From Marinobacter pelagius (GTDB lineage Bacteria; Pseudomonadota; Gammaproteobacteria; Pseudomonadales; Oleiphilaceae), in assembly GCF_003315345.1 (NCBI RefSeq), contig NZ_QNRO01000006.1, forward strand, positions 140,779-204,778: a stretch of DNA of 64,000 nucleotides, read 5' to 3'. Positions 37,329 through 46,348 of this stretch are shown here, piece by piece (the stretch's first letter is position 1; each line of letters opens with the position of its first letter). Below the pieces are notes generated by a model that was not told where the DNA came from, made no database searches, and saw only the letters and a list, made by a program, of their open reading frames with translations. The translations under genes were made by a program, and so were the position numbers.

Positions 37329-38306
37329 ATGCGAATCATCCTTGCCCCGATGGAAGGGCTGGTCGATGCACCCATCCGAGAAACCCTGACCAAAGTCGGC
37401 GGGATTGACCGGTGCGTGACCGAATTCATTCGCGTGACCCACGGCATGCTGCCGCCCCGGATTTTCTACAAATTCGCACCGGAACTGCTTCAAGACTGCG
37501 CGACCGAGGTGGGCACACCGGTGGCTGTACAGCTGCTCGGATCAGACCCCGAACAAATGGGCCGACACGGCATGAAAGCGGCCGAGCTGGGCGCGACCCA
37601 GGTGGACATCAACTTCGGCTGCCCGGCCAAGACCGTGAACAAGCACAAGGGCGGCTGTGTGCTGATGCGTGAGCCGGAACTGATGCACGAAATCACCGTC
37701 GCCGTGCGCAAAGCAGTGCCGGCTGAAATCCCCGTGACCGCCAAGATGCGCCTGGGCTATGACGACCGTTCCATGGGCGTCGCCTGTGGTCAGGCCCTGG
37801 AAGCCGCCGGCGCCTCCGAGATCGTGATTCACGCCCGCAGCAAGGTGGACGGATACAAGCCGCCGGCCTACTGGGAGGAGATTGCGCGGGTACGGGAAGC
37901 GGTCAAAGCCCATGTGATTGCCAACGGCGAGGTATGGACCGTCGACGACTACTGGCGTTGCCGCAAAGTCTCCGGCTGTGAAGACGTGATGATCGGTCGC
38001 GGGCTGATTGCCCGTCCGGATCTGGCCGCTCAGATCAAGGCCTCCCAGCGGGGCGACACCTTCACACCGATGACCTGGCTGGAAGCCGTGGCACTGGTGC
38101 GGGAATACGCTGCCGCGCTGCAGACCCGGCTTGAGGACCGGTACGTTACCGGTCGCATCAAGCAATGGCTGAACTTCCTGCGCCAGGGCTTTGCCGAGGC
38201 GGAGTACCTGTGGCCACAGGCCCGCAAGATCCGCGAGGTCGCCCCCATGCTGGCGTGTCTGGAGCAGGCCGTACCCTCCGATGCCCTTAAAGAGCGGGCA
38301 GCCTGA
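37329..38306 (+). CDS. dusC: tRNA-dihydrouridine(16) synthase
   Basis: A 325-residue FMN enzyme that reduces uridine 16 in the tRNA D-loop. The N-terminus MRIILAPMEGLVDAPIRETL and catalytic Cys98 in INFGCPAKTVNKHKGG are typical. VIANGEVWTVDDYWRC and DVMIGRGLIARPDL give the phosphate-binding end of the barrel. The motif set and length are those of DusC rather than DusA or DusB. It is a single gene with its own terminator at 38338. Confidence 0.92.
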   Translation: MRIILAPMEGLVDAPIRETLTKVGGIDRCVTEFIRVTHGMLPPRIFYKFAPELLQDCATEVGTPVAVQLLGSDPEQMGRHGMKAAELGATQVDINFGCPAKTVNKHKGGCVLMREPELMHEITVAVRKAVPAEIPVTAKMRLGYDDRSMGVACGQALEAAGASEIVIHARSKVDGYKPPAYWEEIARVREAVKAHVIANGEVWTVDDYWRCRKVSGCEDVMIGRGLIARPDLAAQIKASQRGDTFTPMTWLEAVALVREYAAALQTRLEDRYVTGRIKQWLNFLRQGFAEAEYLWPQARKIREVAPMLACLEQAVPSDALKERAA

Positions 38307-38337
38307 ACGCGCCGTTTTTTACACTCTTGATTCCCGA

Positions 38338-38361
38338 AAGCCCCTTCTGAGGGGCTTTTTT
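38338..38361 (+). terminator. Rho-independent terminator of dusC
   Basis: The 7-bp stem AAGCCCC / GGGGCTT has a six-base loop and is followed by a T-run. It lies 31 bases after the dusC stop. Confidence 0.92.
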
Positions 38362-38462
38362 GCGTCTTCCGGGTCCGTTTGCGGGTCTACACTGGTACGA
38401 ACAGGCAATGTGACCGTACTAACACGGACCAATAACAAAGAACGGAGAGGAGACGTGATCTC

Positions 38463-39458
38463 ATGAGTAACGGGATAGTCAGGCGGACCCTTGTGGGTAT
38501 CGCCGCAAGTGCAGGTCTGTTCGTGGCGGGAGCCGGGTTGGCACAGGCCCAGGGAGACGGGCAGGTGAAGGTAACGCCTCTGGGAAGTCATGACGGCGAG
38601 TTCTGTGTGGTGGACCGCGCCATGGTGTTCGAGGACCCCAACGGCACCCGCATTCTCTATGATGCCGGTCGCACCGTGGCCGGCGCCGACGATCCACGGC
38701 TCGGTGACATCGACGTGGTGCTGGTGTCGCACATGCACGGTGACCACGTGGGTGATCGCCGCATCGAGGCGGTGAACCGGGGCGCGTGCGGCTCACCGGA
38801 GTTTCCGGTAGTTACCCTGCCGCAGTCCAATACCGTGGATATCGCCGTCGCGAAGCAGGCCACCATCGTCACCGGCAGTGAAATGCCGGCGTTCTTTGCC
38901 GCCAAGCTCGAAGCCGCCGGCGCGGACAAATCCAGATCCCAACTGGTTCGCTTCGGTGCCAGCAAAGAAGTGGGTGGGGTAAAGATCACCACAGTACCCG
39001 CGGTTCACAGTAATGGCGTGTCGCCATCCTTCCTGACCGGGCCGCTGGCCGAGCACCTGAAAGCCGCCGGCGTGTCCGCGAGTGTCGGGCCGCCCACCGG
39101 TTATGTGCTGACCTTCTCCAACGGGCTAGTGGTGTACCTGTCCGGTGATACCGGCATTACTGCCGAGCAGAAACTGGTGGTGGCTGACCATTACGGTGCT
39201 GAACTGGTGGTGATGAACATCGGGGATACCTACACGACCGGCCCGGCCGAAGCCGCATACGTTATCAACGACCTGATCAAACCCAGGGCCGTGATTCCGT
39301 CCCACGCCAATGAGCCGGCCACCGAAGGCGGCAAAGTGAAAGAGGGCACTCGCACGGCGGCCTTCCGGGATGCCGTGAATGTGCCCGTGCACATTCCGCT
39401 CAGTGGCCGGACCATGGCGTTCAATGGCAACGGCAAATGCGTGGATATCTGCGACTAG
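38463..39458 (+). CDS. Secreted metallo-beta-lactamase-fold hydrolase
   Basis: A 331-residue protein with a signal peptide (residues 1-29, cleavage at AQA-QG) and an MBL fold of the UlaG-like group. The zinc motif is SHMHGDH with His90, His92, Asp94 and His95. Further ligands are likely in VPAVHSNG, YLSGDTG and PSHANEP. A pair of cysteines at the extreme C-terminus (CVDIC) could form a disulfide in the periplasm. The substrate is unknown; beta-lactam hydrolysis is not implied by the fold. It is a single gene, convergent with the aldolase. Confidence 0.88.
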   Translation: MSNGIVRRTLVGIAASAGLFVAGAGLAQAQGDGQVKVTPLGSHDGEFCVVDRAMVFEDPNGTRILYDAGRTVAGADDPRLGDIDVVLVSHMHGDHVGDRRIEAVNRGACGSPEFPVVTLPQSNTVDIAVAKQATIVTGSEMPAFFAAKLEAAGADKSRSQLVRFGASKEVGGVKITTVPAVHSNGVSPSFLTGPLAEHLKAAGVSASVGPPTGYVLTFSNGLVVYLSGDTGITAEQKLVVADHYGAELVVMNIGDTYTTGPAEAAYVINDLIKPRAVIPSHANEPATEGGKVKEGTRTAAFRDAVNVPVHIPLSGRTMAFNGNGKCVDICD

Positions 39459-39467
39459 GCAAGCGCC

Positions 39468-40487
39468 TCAGTCTTCATTCTCCATCTCGGGAGAGTAATC
39501 ACCGGAGCGGGCCAGGCCATTGAGCCTGGCCCGTTTGTGCAGGGCAGCCTGGGCCTTGTCGGCATTGGCCCGATCACCTGCCCAGGCGTGCTGGGCCGGC
39601 TCCTGCAGCGCACGTCCGTAGGAGAAACTCAGCTCCCACGGATGGTAACCCATGCTGTTGATGGCATTGAGATTGACGGTGGCCTCCGCCGGCGTCTGGC
39701 CGCCTGACAGGAAGAAGATCCCCGGCACTGCCGCGGGTACCGCGCGCCGGAAAATCATCAGTGTGTGTTCTGCCACCTGTTCCGGGCTGGCCGAAGGGGA
39801 TTCCTTGCCCGGGGTGACCATGCTGGGTTTCAGTACCATGGTTTCCAGGTCCACATGGTGCCGGTACAGCGCCTTGAACACCTGCCGGAGTACCGCTTCG
39901 CTGACTTCCCCGGCCCGCTCGATGCTGTGGTGGCCGTCGATCAGCACTTCCGGCTCGACAATCGGCACGATGCCCATGGACTGGCACACCGCCGCGTAGC
40001 GGGCCAGCACCTCGGCGTTGGCCTTGATCGCCTGCCGTGAGGGCAGGGTATCGGAGATGTGGAACACATCCCGCCACTTGGCGAACCGGGCGCCCAGCTT
40101 CTTGTATTCCTCCAGGCGGGACTCCAGGCCATCCAGGCCATAGGTGATCTCATCTCCCGGCGCGTTGACCAGCGGCCCCTTGCCCTTGTCCACCTTGATG
40201 CCCGGAACAATGCCCTGGCTGGCCAGAAGCTTGGGCATGGCCACATCTTCCAGGCTCAGTTGCTCCAGGGTTTCCTCATACAGGATGACGCCGCTGATGT
40301 ATTTGCCCAGGTCAGGGGTGGAGAAAATAATGCTCCGGTACTCCCGACGCTTTCCTTCCGTGGATTCCACGCCCACCGCCTTGAATCGCTTGGCGATGGT
40401 GGGTGAACTCTCATCGGCGGCCAGGATGCCTTTACCTGGCTGGACCAGGTCCGCGATGGTTGCGGTCAACTCTTCCTGAATACTCAT
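39468..40487 (-). CDS. Class I fructose-bisphosphate aldolase (eukaryote-type)
   Basis: A 339-residue Schiff-base aldolase that splits fructose 1,6-bisphosphate. The family opening GKGILAADESSPTIAKRF, the catalytic Lys in MVLKPSMVTPG, IVEPEVLIDG and FLSGGQTPAEATVNLNAIN are all typical of the class I enzyme also found in animals and plants. Start ATG at 40487 follows AAAGGAG; an in-frame ATG eight codons upstream lacks such a site. This type occurs in some marine gammaproteobacteria. It is divergent from the AAR-like gene. Confidence 0.95.
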   Translation of the reverse strand: MSIQEELTATIADLVQPGKGILAADESSPTIAKRFKAVGVESTEGKRREYRSIIFSTPDLGKYISGVILYEETLEQLSLEDVAMPKLLASQGIVPGIKVDKGKGPLVNAPGDEITYGLDGLESRLEEYKKLGARFAKWRDVFHISDTLPSRQAIKANAEVLARYAAVCQSMGIVPIVEPEVLIDGHHSIERAGEVSEAVLRQVFKALYRHHVDLETMVLKPSMVTPGKESPSASPEQVAEHTLMIFRRAVPAAVPGIFFLSGGQTPAEATVNLNAINSMGYHPWELSFSYGRALQEPAQHAWAGDRANADKAQAALHKRARLNGLARSGDYSPEMENED

Positions 40488-40643
40488 TGCGTTCTCCTTT
40501 ACCGGCAACACCGGTGTCCTTTGGATTGTTTCGGGTAATTGTAGACCCTGTACGATGGACGCAAATTTGACCTACGCTAAGACATACCGAATCAGTCTGG
40601 ATTAGGCTAATTACAAGAACGACAGGAAGGATGGAAGACCGCT

Positions 40644-42701
40644 ATGAAAACGGTTGTGAGTGTGAGCCAGGGATCGTCCGAATACGATTACGAGATGGAA
40701 ACCGAATTCCTTGGGCAGGCGTTCCGGGTGATCCGCATCGGCACGGACGGCGACATCGAAAAGGCCGAATCCGTCCTGGAGTCCGTGCACCCCCAGGCAG
40801 ATGCCATCGGCCTGAGCATGATTCACGACCACTACCAGGTGGGCAGGGAACAACTGGAGCACCCGGAAACCGCCAGGCTGGAAGCCTGCGTGCCCGACAA
40901 ACCGGTCACCACGGGCGCCGGCTTGCGCGGCATCCTGCAGGAATGGGCCGTTCGCCACACCCAGACTGAACTGGGGCATTTTTTTGACAATGCCCGGGTG
41001 CTCTTCCTGAACGGCCAGGCTGGCTATCGGATTGCCAGGTCCTTGTCCGAACACACCGATAACCTGCAATTCGCGGATCCTTACCTGGATTTCGGGGTGC
41101 CGCGGGTCCTGACCTCCCTCGTCCAGCTCGAAACCTACACCCGGCTCACCGCGCCGCTGATGTTCCGGCCGATGGCGGTCAAAGCCATCAACGCATTGCA
41201 CCAGAGCCCGTTGTACCGCCTGGGTGAGAACCTGGTGGCCGGCTCCCTGCACAGTGCAGTCCGGGACTCCCATGTGATCGTGGGTGCGATTGGTGACCTT
41301 GAAAGCTTCACCGAGAAGGAGCTGGACGGCAAAACCATCATCACCTCTCGGGTTACCGACTCGGTGTTGGACTGGATGCGCTCTCGGCGCGTGGCCATGG
41401 TGGTGGACTACAGCCCCTGGCTGGAGGGTCGTCCCATCGGTGTGAACGTGATGGAGGCGATGATCAGCGCCGCCCTGTCACGCACGCCGGAGCAACTGGG
41501 TGCGGACGACTTCCTGGAGGTCATCCAGAGCCTGGGTATTGAACCGCGGATCCTGTACCCGAACGGCTACCGGCGGGTAAACCGGTTTGCCTTCGTGATT
41601 CACCCGTTGTCTCAGCAGTACCTGACCAAGACTCCGCCCCTGGACTGGGTGGCCAGTGTGTCGCCGCCCAAAGTGATGGACTTGGTGGAAAAGGCGATTG
41701 CCTACACACCACCGTTCGTCTACTCAAAGGTTTCCGGTATCCGCTCACCCACCGGCGACGAAGTGGAAGGCTGGCTAATCACCGTGGGTGGCACGCCCCG
41801 GGAGATCATGGCCCATGGCCCGGAATTCACCTACAGCCGGTTGCTGGCGGCTGCCAAGCTGGCCAAGAAACTGGGCGCCCAGATCATGGGGCTCGGCGCG
41901 TTCACCAAGGTGGTAGGGGATGCGGGCATCACGGTGGCCAAGCGGGCGCCATTGCCGATCACCACGGGTAACAGCTACAGTGCCTCAGGAGCCCTCTGGG
42001 CCGCCCATGACGCAGCGAAGAAGGTGGGCCGTGTCCATGTCGGTGAAAGTGGCAAGATGGCCGGCAAAGCCATGGTGGTGGGTGCCACGGGGGCCATTGG
42101 CTCGGTCTGTGCCCGACTGTTGGCCAAGGCGGTCGATGAAATCTACATGGTGGCCCCCGAGGCGGCGAAACTGCTCGCCCTCAAGGAAAGCATTGAACTG
42201 GAAACCCCGGGCGCGGTGGTCCATGTGGCCGCCACCACCAACCGGGATCTGGCGGATATGGACATGATCGTGACCGCCACCTCGGGCGCCGGCAAACGTA
42301 TCCTGGACATCATGAAGGTGAAGCCCGGTTGTGTGATCACCGACGTTGCCCGGCCCCTGGATATTCCTGCAGAAGACGTGGCCAAGCGCCCGGATGTGCT
42401 GGTGATCGAATCCGGGGAAATCCAGCTGCCGGGGAACCCGAAGATGAAAGACATCGGGCTGCCCAAAGGCATCGCCTATGCCTGCCTGGCGGAGACAATT
42501 GTTCTGGCCCTGGAAGGGCGGTTCGAGAACTTCACACTGGGCCGGAACATCGAGTGGGAGAAGGTGCGGGAAATCTACAAACTCGGCCTGAAGCACGGTA
42601 TGGAGCTGGCCTCCATCTCCGGCGTGAACGGGGTATTTACCGAGGAGGATTTTGAGCGGGTGAGGACCCTGGCGGCGCAGGCAACAGAGGAGCCCGCCTG
42701 A
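40644..42701 (+). CDS. Two-domain protein with a C-terminal domain like cyanobacterial acyl-ACP reductase
   Basis: A 685-residue protein. Residues about 315-680 resemble the long-chain acyl-[acyl-carrier-protein] reductase (AAR) of cyanobacteria in order and motif: LGAQIMGLGAFTKVVGDAG, TTGNSYSASGAL, the NAD(P)H loop VVGATGAIGSVCARLL, and YACLAETIVLALEGRFENF with Cys614 at the place of the AAR catalytic cysteine. GRNIEWEKV..LKHGMEL follows as in AAR. The N-terminal 310 residues form a separate alpha/beta unit I do not recognise; it includes GAIGDLESF and may be a degenerate relative. Annotation pipelines would probably call it a shikimate-dehydrogenase-like protein. A fatty-aldehyde-forming role is inferred. 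Confidence 0.72.
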   Translation: MKTVVSVSQGSSEYDYEMETEFLGQAFRVIRIGTDGDIEKAESVLESVHPQADAIGLSMIHDHYQVGREQLEHPETARLEACVPDKPVTTGAGLRGILQEWAVRHTQTELGHFFDNARVLFLNGQAGYRIARSLSEHTDNLQFADPYLDFGVPRVLTSLVQLETYTRLTAPLMFRPMAVKAINALHQSPLYRLGENLVAGSLHSAVRDSHVIVGAIGDLESFTEKELDGKTIITSRVTDSVLDWMRSRRVAMVVDYSPWLEGRPIGVNVMEAMISAALSRTPEQLGADDFLEVIQSLGIEPRILYPNGYRRVNRFAFVIHPLSQQYLTKTPPLDWVASVSPPKVMDLVEKAIAYTPPFVYSKVSGIRSPTGDEVEGWLITVGGTPREIMAHGPEFTYSRLLAAAKLAKKLGAQIMGLGAFTKVVGDAGITVAKRAPLPITTGNSYSASGALWAAHDAAKKVGRVHVGESGKMAGKAMVVGATGAIGSVCARLLAKAVDEIYMVAPEAAKLLALKESIELETPGAVVHVAATTNRDLADMDMIVTATSGAGKRILDIMKVKPGCVITDVARPLDIPAEDVAKRPDVLVIESGEIQLPGNPKMKDIGLPKGIAYACLAETIVLALEGRFENFTLGRNIEWEKVREIYKLGLKHGMELASISGVNGVFTEEDFERVRTLAAQATEEPA

Positions 42702-42709
42702 GCGGGCTC
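42690..42709. terminator. Hairpin ending the AAR-like gene and the convergent hemerythrin gene
   Basis: A perfect 8-bp stem GAGCCCGC / GCGGGCTC has a CTGA loop. The stop codon TGA of the AAR-like gene lies in the loop. There is no strong T-run, so efficiency is uncertain. Confidence 0.6.
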
Positions 42710-42714
42710 CGGAC

Positions 42715-43119
42715 TCAGCCCACTCCGTGGGCGCGGAAGTGCTCCACGTAGGCTTTGTCGACTTTCAGGATGTGGTGAGTCAGCCAGTCCTTTAGCAGCT
42801 CCAGGGTTTCTTCGCCGGCTGAGTCGCCGTTTTCATGGCGTTCGATCAGACTCATGATCTGGCCGGTGAATTTGTTGTGTTCGGCCTTGTGGGCGTCCGT
42901 CTCCGGGTAGCCCAGACGCAGGAACAGATCCTCCTCCACGATAAAGTGGTTCATGGTGTAATCCATGAGGGATTCCAGAATCTCGCTCGTTTTCTCCTGA
43001 TCTGCGCCTCCCTCCAGTGCGTCATGCAGCTGGTTGGTCAGATCCACCAGCCACTTGTGTTGCTCATCAATCGCTCCGATTCCGACTTCAAGCTCTTTAC
43101 TCCATGGCCAGAATGTCAT
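42715..43119 (-). CDS. Bacteriohemerythrin
   Basis: A 134-residue four-helix bundle that binds O2 at a di-iron centre. Ligand motifs are IDEQHKWLVDLTNQLHDAL (first His and Asp/His helix), NHFIVEEDLF (His and Glu), DAHKAEHNKF (His pair) and HHILKVDKAYVEHF (His-Asp). All expected ligands are present and length is normal. Roles proposed for the family are oxygen storage, delivery to oxygenases, or sensing. It is a single gene facing the AAR-like gene. Confidence 0.95.
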   Translation of the reverse strand: MTFWPWSKELEVGIGAIDEQHKWLVDLTNQLHDALEGGADQEKTSEILESLMDYTMNHFIVEEDLFLRLGYPETDAHKAEHNKFTGQIMSLIERHENGDSAGEETLELLKDWLTHHILKVDKAYVEHFRAHGVG

Positions 43120-43278
43120 CGGTATCTCCCCTGTATTCCTGTTTATAGTTATGGTTCCTGAACCATCCTATGAACACGCATTCATTGGGATATTGACTGA
43201 CATCAAGGAAGACGGGCGGGATCCCGCCAAACAGTGGGCAGGATCAGCAGATTTGCAATATGCGGACAGGGGCGCAGG

Positions 43279-43788
43279 TCAGGCCGCAGCAATCGGGGCG
43301 GCTTCCCTCTCCAACAGGGCACGTTTGCGATCTATGCCCCAGCGATAGCCGCTCAGGTTGCCGTCACTGCGCACCACGCGATGGCAGGGGATGACCACGG
43401 CCAGTCGATTGGCAGCGCAGGCACCGGCCACCGCCCGGATCGCCTTCGGGTTCCCCACTTGTCTGGCGAGTTCGGCGTAACTGACTGTTTCACCCGGCGG
43501 AATGGTTTGAAGCGCTTCCCACACCCGTTTCTGAAACCCCGTGCCCTCGACAGAAAGGGGCAGGTCGAGCCCCGACTGTTGTGGCGCGTCGATAAACCGG
43601 ACCACCTTCGGCAACATGCCATCAAGGTCGTCGGTGGCTGGCGCCAGTATGGCATCCGGGAAGCGGATCTCTAGCGCAGAATGCAGGGAATCGGGATCGT
43701 CGCCCAGCTCGATGGTGCAAAGGCCGTTGTTGTCGGCGCCGGCAAGGACCCAGCCCAGGTTGCAGCGGTCAATGGCGTAACGGATCAC
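43279..43788 (-). CDS. ogt: Methylated-DNA--[protein]-cysteine S-methyltransferase
   Basis: A 169-residue suicide repair protein that takes alkyl groups from O6-alkylguanine onto its own cysteine. The acceptor is Cys135 in VVIPCHRVVRSDG. FQKRVWEAL, PPGETVSYAELA and NPKAIRAVAGACAANRLA form the helix-turn-helix and the active-site wall. The start is GTG at 43788 after GAGGTG; the longer ATG frame runs into the next gene. The product has no Ada-type regulatory N-domain, so it is an Ogt-type stand-alone enzyme. Confidence 0.93.
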   Translation of the reverse strand: MIRYAIDRCNLGWVLAGADNNGLCTIELGDDPDSLHSALEIRFPDAILAPATDDLDGMLPKVVRFIDAPQQSGLDLPLSVEGTGFQKRVWEALQTIPPGETVSYAELARQVGNPKAIRAVAGACAANRLAVVIPCHRVVRSDGNLSGYRWGIDRKRALLEREAAPIAAA

Positions 43789-43804
43789 GGGGCACCTCCT
43801 CTGA

Positions 43805-45379
43805 TCAGGTGGAAGGATCCAGTACCCCAGCGTACCGCACGCCACTGAGCAGCGCCATATCCCGGTTCCAGGTGGAAAGGTCGTCAATGGAGAACTTGCC
43901 AAGGCTGTCATGGCCGCAGGCCCGGGCCATCACCTGCATCAGGGACACAGAGCCCTGCAGGAAGTTCTTCAGCTGATGGGCGGACTTGTCTGCGTCCAGG
44001 CGCTGGCGCAGATCCTTTTTCTGGGTGGCGATGCCGGCCGGGCAGTTGTTGGTGTTGCAGATACGCGCGGCAACACACCCGATGGATTGCATGGCGCTAT
44101 TGGCGACGGCGATACCATCCGCGCCCAGGGCCAGGGCCTTCACAAAGTCCATTGGCACACGAAGGCCACCGGTGACAATCAGGGTGACGCGACCGCTGGC
44201 GCCATGGTTATCCAGGTAACGGCGTGCCCGGGCGAGGGCAGGAATGGTGGGCACACTGATGTGGTCCCGGAAAATTTCCGGCGCTGCACCGGTGCCACCA
44301 CCACGGCCATCCAGGATGATGTAATCGGCGCCGGCATCCAGGGCAAACTGGATATCCCGCTCGATGTGGTTGGCGCTGAGCTTGAAGCCCACCGGAATGC
44401 CGCCGGTAATCTCCCGGACCCGACCGGCGAAGTCCCGGAAATCCTGAACCGAACTCAGATCTTCGAACGTGGGCGGCGACACCGCCGGCTCACCCTCGGG
44501 AATCCCCCGCACCTCGGAGATCCGGCCGGTATTCTTGTTGGCGGGCAGGTGGCCACCGGTGCCGGTTTTCGCCCCTTGACCGCCTTTGAAATGGAAGCTC
44601 TGGACTTTTTTGAGCAGGTCTTCCTCATACCCGAATTTGGCACTGGCCAGTTCGTAGAAGTACCGGGAGTTCTCTTCCTGCTCCTCCGGCAACATGCCGC
44701 CTTCGCCGGAGCAGATGCCGGTGCCGGCCAACTCCGCACCCCGTGCCAGGGCAATCTTGGCTTCCTCGGACAAAGCGCCAAAGCTCATGTCTGAAACCAG
44801 CAGGGGCATGCTCAACGTCAGCGGCTTCTTCGCTTCCGGGCCCACCACCAGCTCCGTGGCTACGTCCACGTCCTCCATCAGGGGCTTGTTGGCCATCTGG
44901 GCCACCATGATTTGCAGGTCGTCCCAGTGGGGCAGGGTATGGCGCGGCACGCCCATGGCGGTGACCGGACCGTGGTGACCCATACTTTCCAGGCCTTCTC
45001 GCGCAAGCTGATGAATGAACTCCACAGTGGGCTCTTCTTTGGTGGCTTTGGCCTTGGGGGCCTTGTCCTGTTTTCCGGACTTGCCGGATTCCTCGGAATC
45101 GCCGGAGATTTCTGGTGCTTCCTTGCCCACCAGATCATCACTGAATTGCTGGTGGGTGCCGTCGCAATAGGGTGGGTTGGCGGTCTGTTTGCACTGGCAC
45201 AGCACCGCTTCTTCATTATCTTCCGCCACGAATTTCTGAGGCGTGATGCCGGTTCCGGCGTGGGAGCCATCGCAGAACGGCTGATCATCCGACCGGCCGC
45301 AGGCGCAGAACAGATATTCCTCGCCTTTCTCCAGCTTGACCTTGGTGGGCTTGTTGTCGGCAATGACTGGCTTTCCCAT
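43805..45379 (-). CDS. Fusion of two CDGSH iron-sulfur motifs with an FMN-dependent glutamate-synthase-like domain
   Basis: A 524-residue protein. The N-terminus has two CDGSH [2Fe-2S] motifs: Cys25, Cys27, Cys36 and His40, then Cys61, Cys63, Cys72 and His76. A charged linker (about 85-115, rich in K, E, S) leads to the FMN-binding central domain of glutamate synthase (about 120-520), with FKGGQGAKTGTGG and the ILDGRGGGTGAAP loop. The cysteines of GCVAARICNTNNCPAG keep the 6- and 5-residue spacing of the GltS [3Fe-4S] cluster. There is no glutaminase domain, so ordinary glutamate synthesis from glutamine is not expected. The reaction is unknown. Confidence 0.88.
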   Translation of the reverse strand: MGKPVIADNKPTKVKLEKGEEYLFCACGRSDDQPFCDGSHAGTGITPQKFVAEDNEEAVLCQCKQTANPPYCDGTHQQFSDDLVGKEAPEISGDSEESGKSGKQDKAPKAKATKEEPTVEFIHQLAREGLESMGHHGPVTAMGVPRHTLPHWDDLQIMVAQMANKPLMEDVDVATELVVGPEAKKPLTLSMPLLVSDMSFGALSEEAKIALARGAELAGTGICSGEGGMLPEEQEENSRYFYELASAKFGYEEDLLKKVQSFHFKGGQGAKTGTGGHLPANKNTGRISEVRGIPEGEPAVSPPTFEDLSSVQDFRDFAGRVREITGGIPVGFKLSANHIERDIQFALDAGADYIILDGRGGGTGAAPEIFRDHISVPTIPALARARRYLDNHGASGRVTLIVTGGLRVPMDFVKALALGADGIAVANSAMQSIGCVAARICNTNNCPAGIATQKKDLRQRLDADKSAHQLKNFLQGSVSLMQVMARACGHDSLGKFSIDDLSTWNRDMALLSGVRYAGVLDPST

Positions 45380-45481
45380 GGTACAGGCTCCTGAACCGTT
45401 GAATGAATTAAGGCTACAGGGGAGTACGTTGGCCGGGTGTTGATCGGACCAATACGGGGGAAAGTGTGGCTGAAGAAGGCA

Positions 45482-45503
45482 AATCCCGCCAATGGGCGGG
45501 ATT
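45482..45503 (-). terminator. Hairpin after the alpha/beta hydrolase gene
   Basis: The stem AATCCCGCC / GGCGGGATT lies just beyond the hydrolase stop on the minus strand. The T-run is short, so this is a moderate call. Confidence 0.55.
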
Positions 45504-45507
45504 CCGT

Positions 45508-46296
45508 TTATTTCGCCAGATGCTCTGTCACGAAGGCGGCAACGGTCCCAAGAACTTTCGGCTGCTGCTCCCGATGGGGAACATGGCCGCAGTTCTCGAG
45601 GATGCCCTTGGCAGAGGGCCCCTTAACCCCTTCGGCAATACGCCGGGGAAACTCCAGGGTACCGAACTCATCGTGGTCGCCGTGAAGGGCCAGCACAGGG
45701 CAGCGCACCCGCGGCAGGAAAGGCTCCAGGTTCCAGTGGTGGAAGCTCGGGTCCAGCCAGACTTCGGTCCAGGCCTCCAGCACCCACCGGGCCTTGTCGC
45801 CGTGGTAGCGGGCCAGTTTGTCCATCTGTCCCGGTTTCTGGAACTGGACTTTGGCGGCCCGGATGCCGTTCAGGGTGTGTTCCTCCACAAAGGCCTGGGA
45901 GGCCTCGGTAATGACCAGCTCGCAGGCCTCACCAAACCGGCCGGCAATTATGATCGCCATGGCGCCGCCTACGCTGTGGCCGAAGAGCAGGAACTTTGTA
46001 AAGCCCAGGGCTTCCCTCAGGGCCGGAAAATAAATCTCCGCCTCTTCTTCGATAAAGCGTTGGGAAGGCAGCCCTTCACGCGGGGAAGACTGGCCGAAAC
46101 CCAGGCGATCGTAGGCAATCACCGGCCGCTCAAGCCGGCGCGCCAACGCCTCGGGAAAATCCCGCCAGAGTTTCACGCTCCCAAGGGAGTCATGAAGCAG
46201 CACCATGGGCGGGCGGTCTTCGGTGCCGGCTGGGGTCCAGGAGCGAACGAACAGCTCACCCCCGGGTACATCAACAAAGCAGTCCTGAACGTTCAA
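45508..46296 (-). CDS. Alpha/beta-fold hydrolase
   Basis: A 262-residue cytoplasmic hydrolase. The nucleophile elbow is FGHSVGGAMAI, the acid is likely in ALHGDHDEFGTLEFP and the base in LENCGHVPHREQ. HDSLGSVKLWRDFP supplies the oxyanion region. It resembles esterases and proline-iminopeptidase-like enzymes. Its substrate cannot be told. It is separated by 52 bp from the upstream threonine-aldolase-like gene, also on the minus strand. Confidence 0.88.
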   Translation of the reverse strand: MNVQDCFVDVPGGELFVRSWTPAGTEDRPPMVLLHDSLGSVKLWRDFPEALARRLERPVIAYDRLGFGQSSPREGLPSQRFIEEEAEIYFPALREALGFTKFLLFGHSVGGAMAIIIAGRFGEACELVITEASQAFVEEHTLNGIRAAKVQFQKPGQMDKLARYHGDKARWVLEAWTEVWLDPSFHHWNLEPFLPRVRCPVLALHGDHDEFGTLEFPRRIAEGVKGPSAKGILENCGHVPHREQQPKVLGTVAAFVTEHLAK

Positions 46297-46348
46297 GACA
46301 GGTTCTCCAGATTCATTCAGTTTTTATTCAACGTCGGAATGGCCGAAA

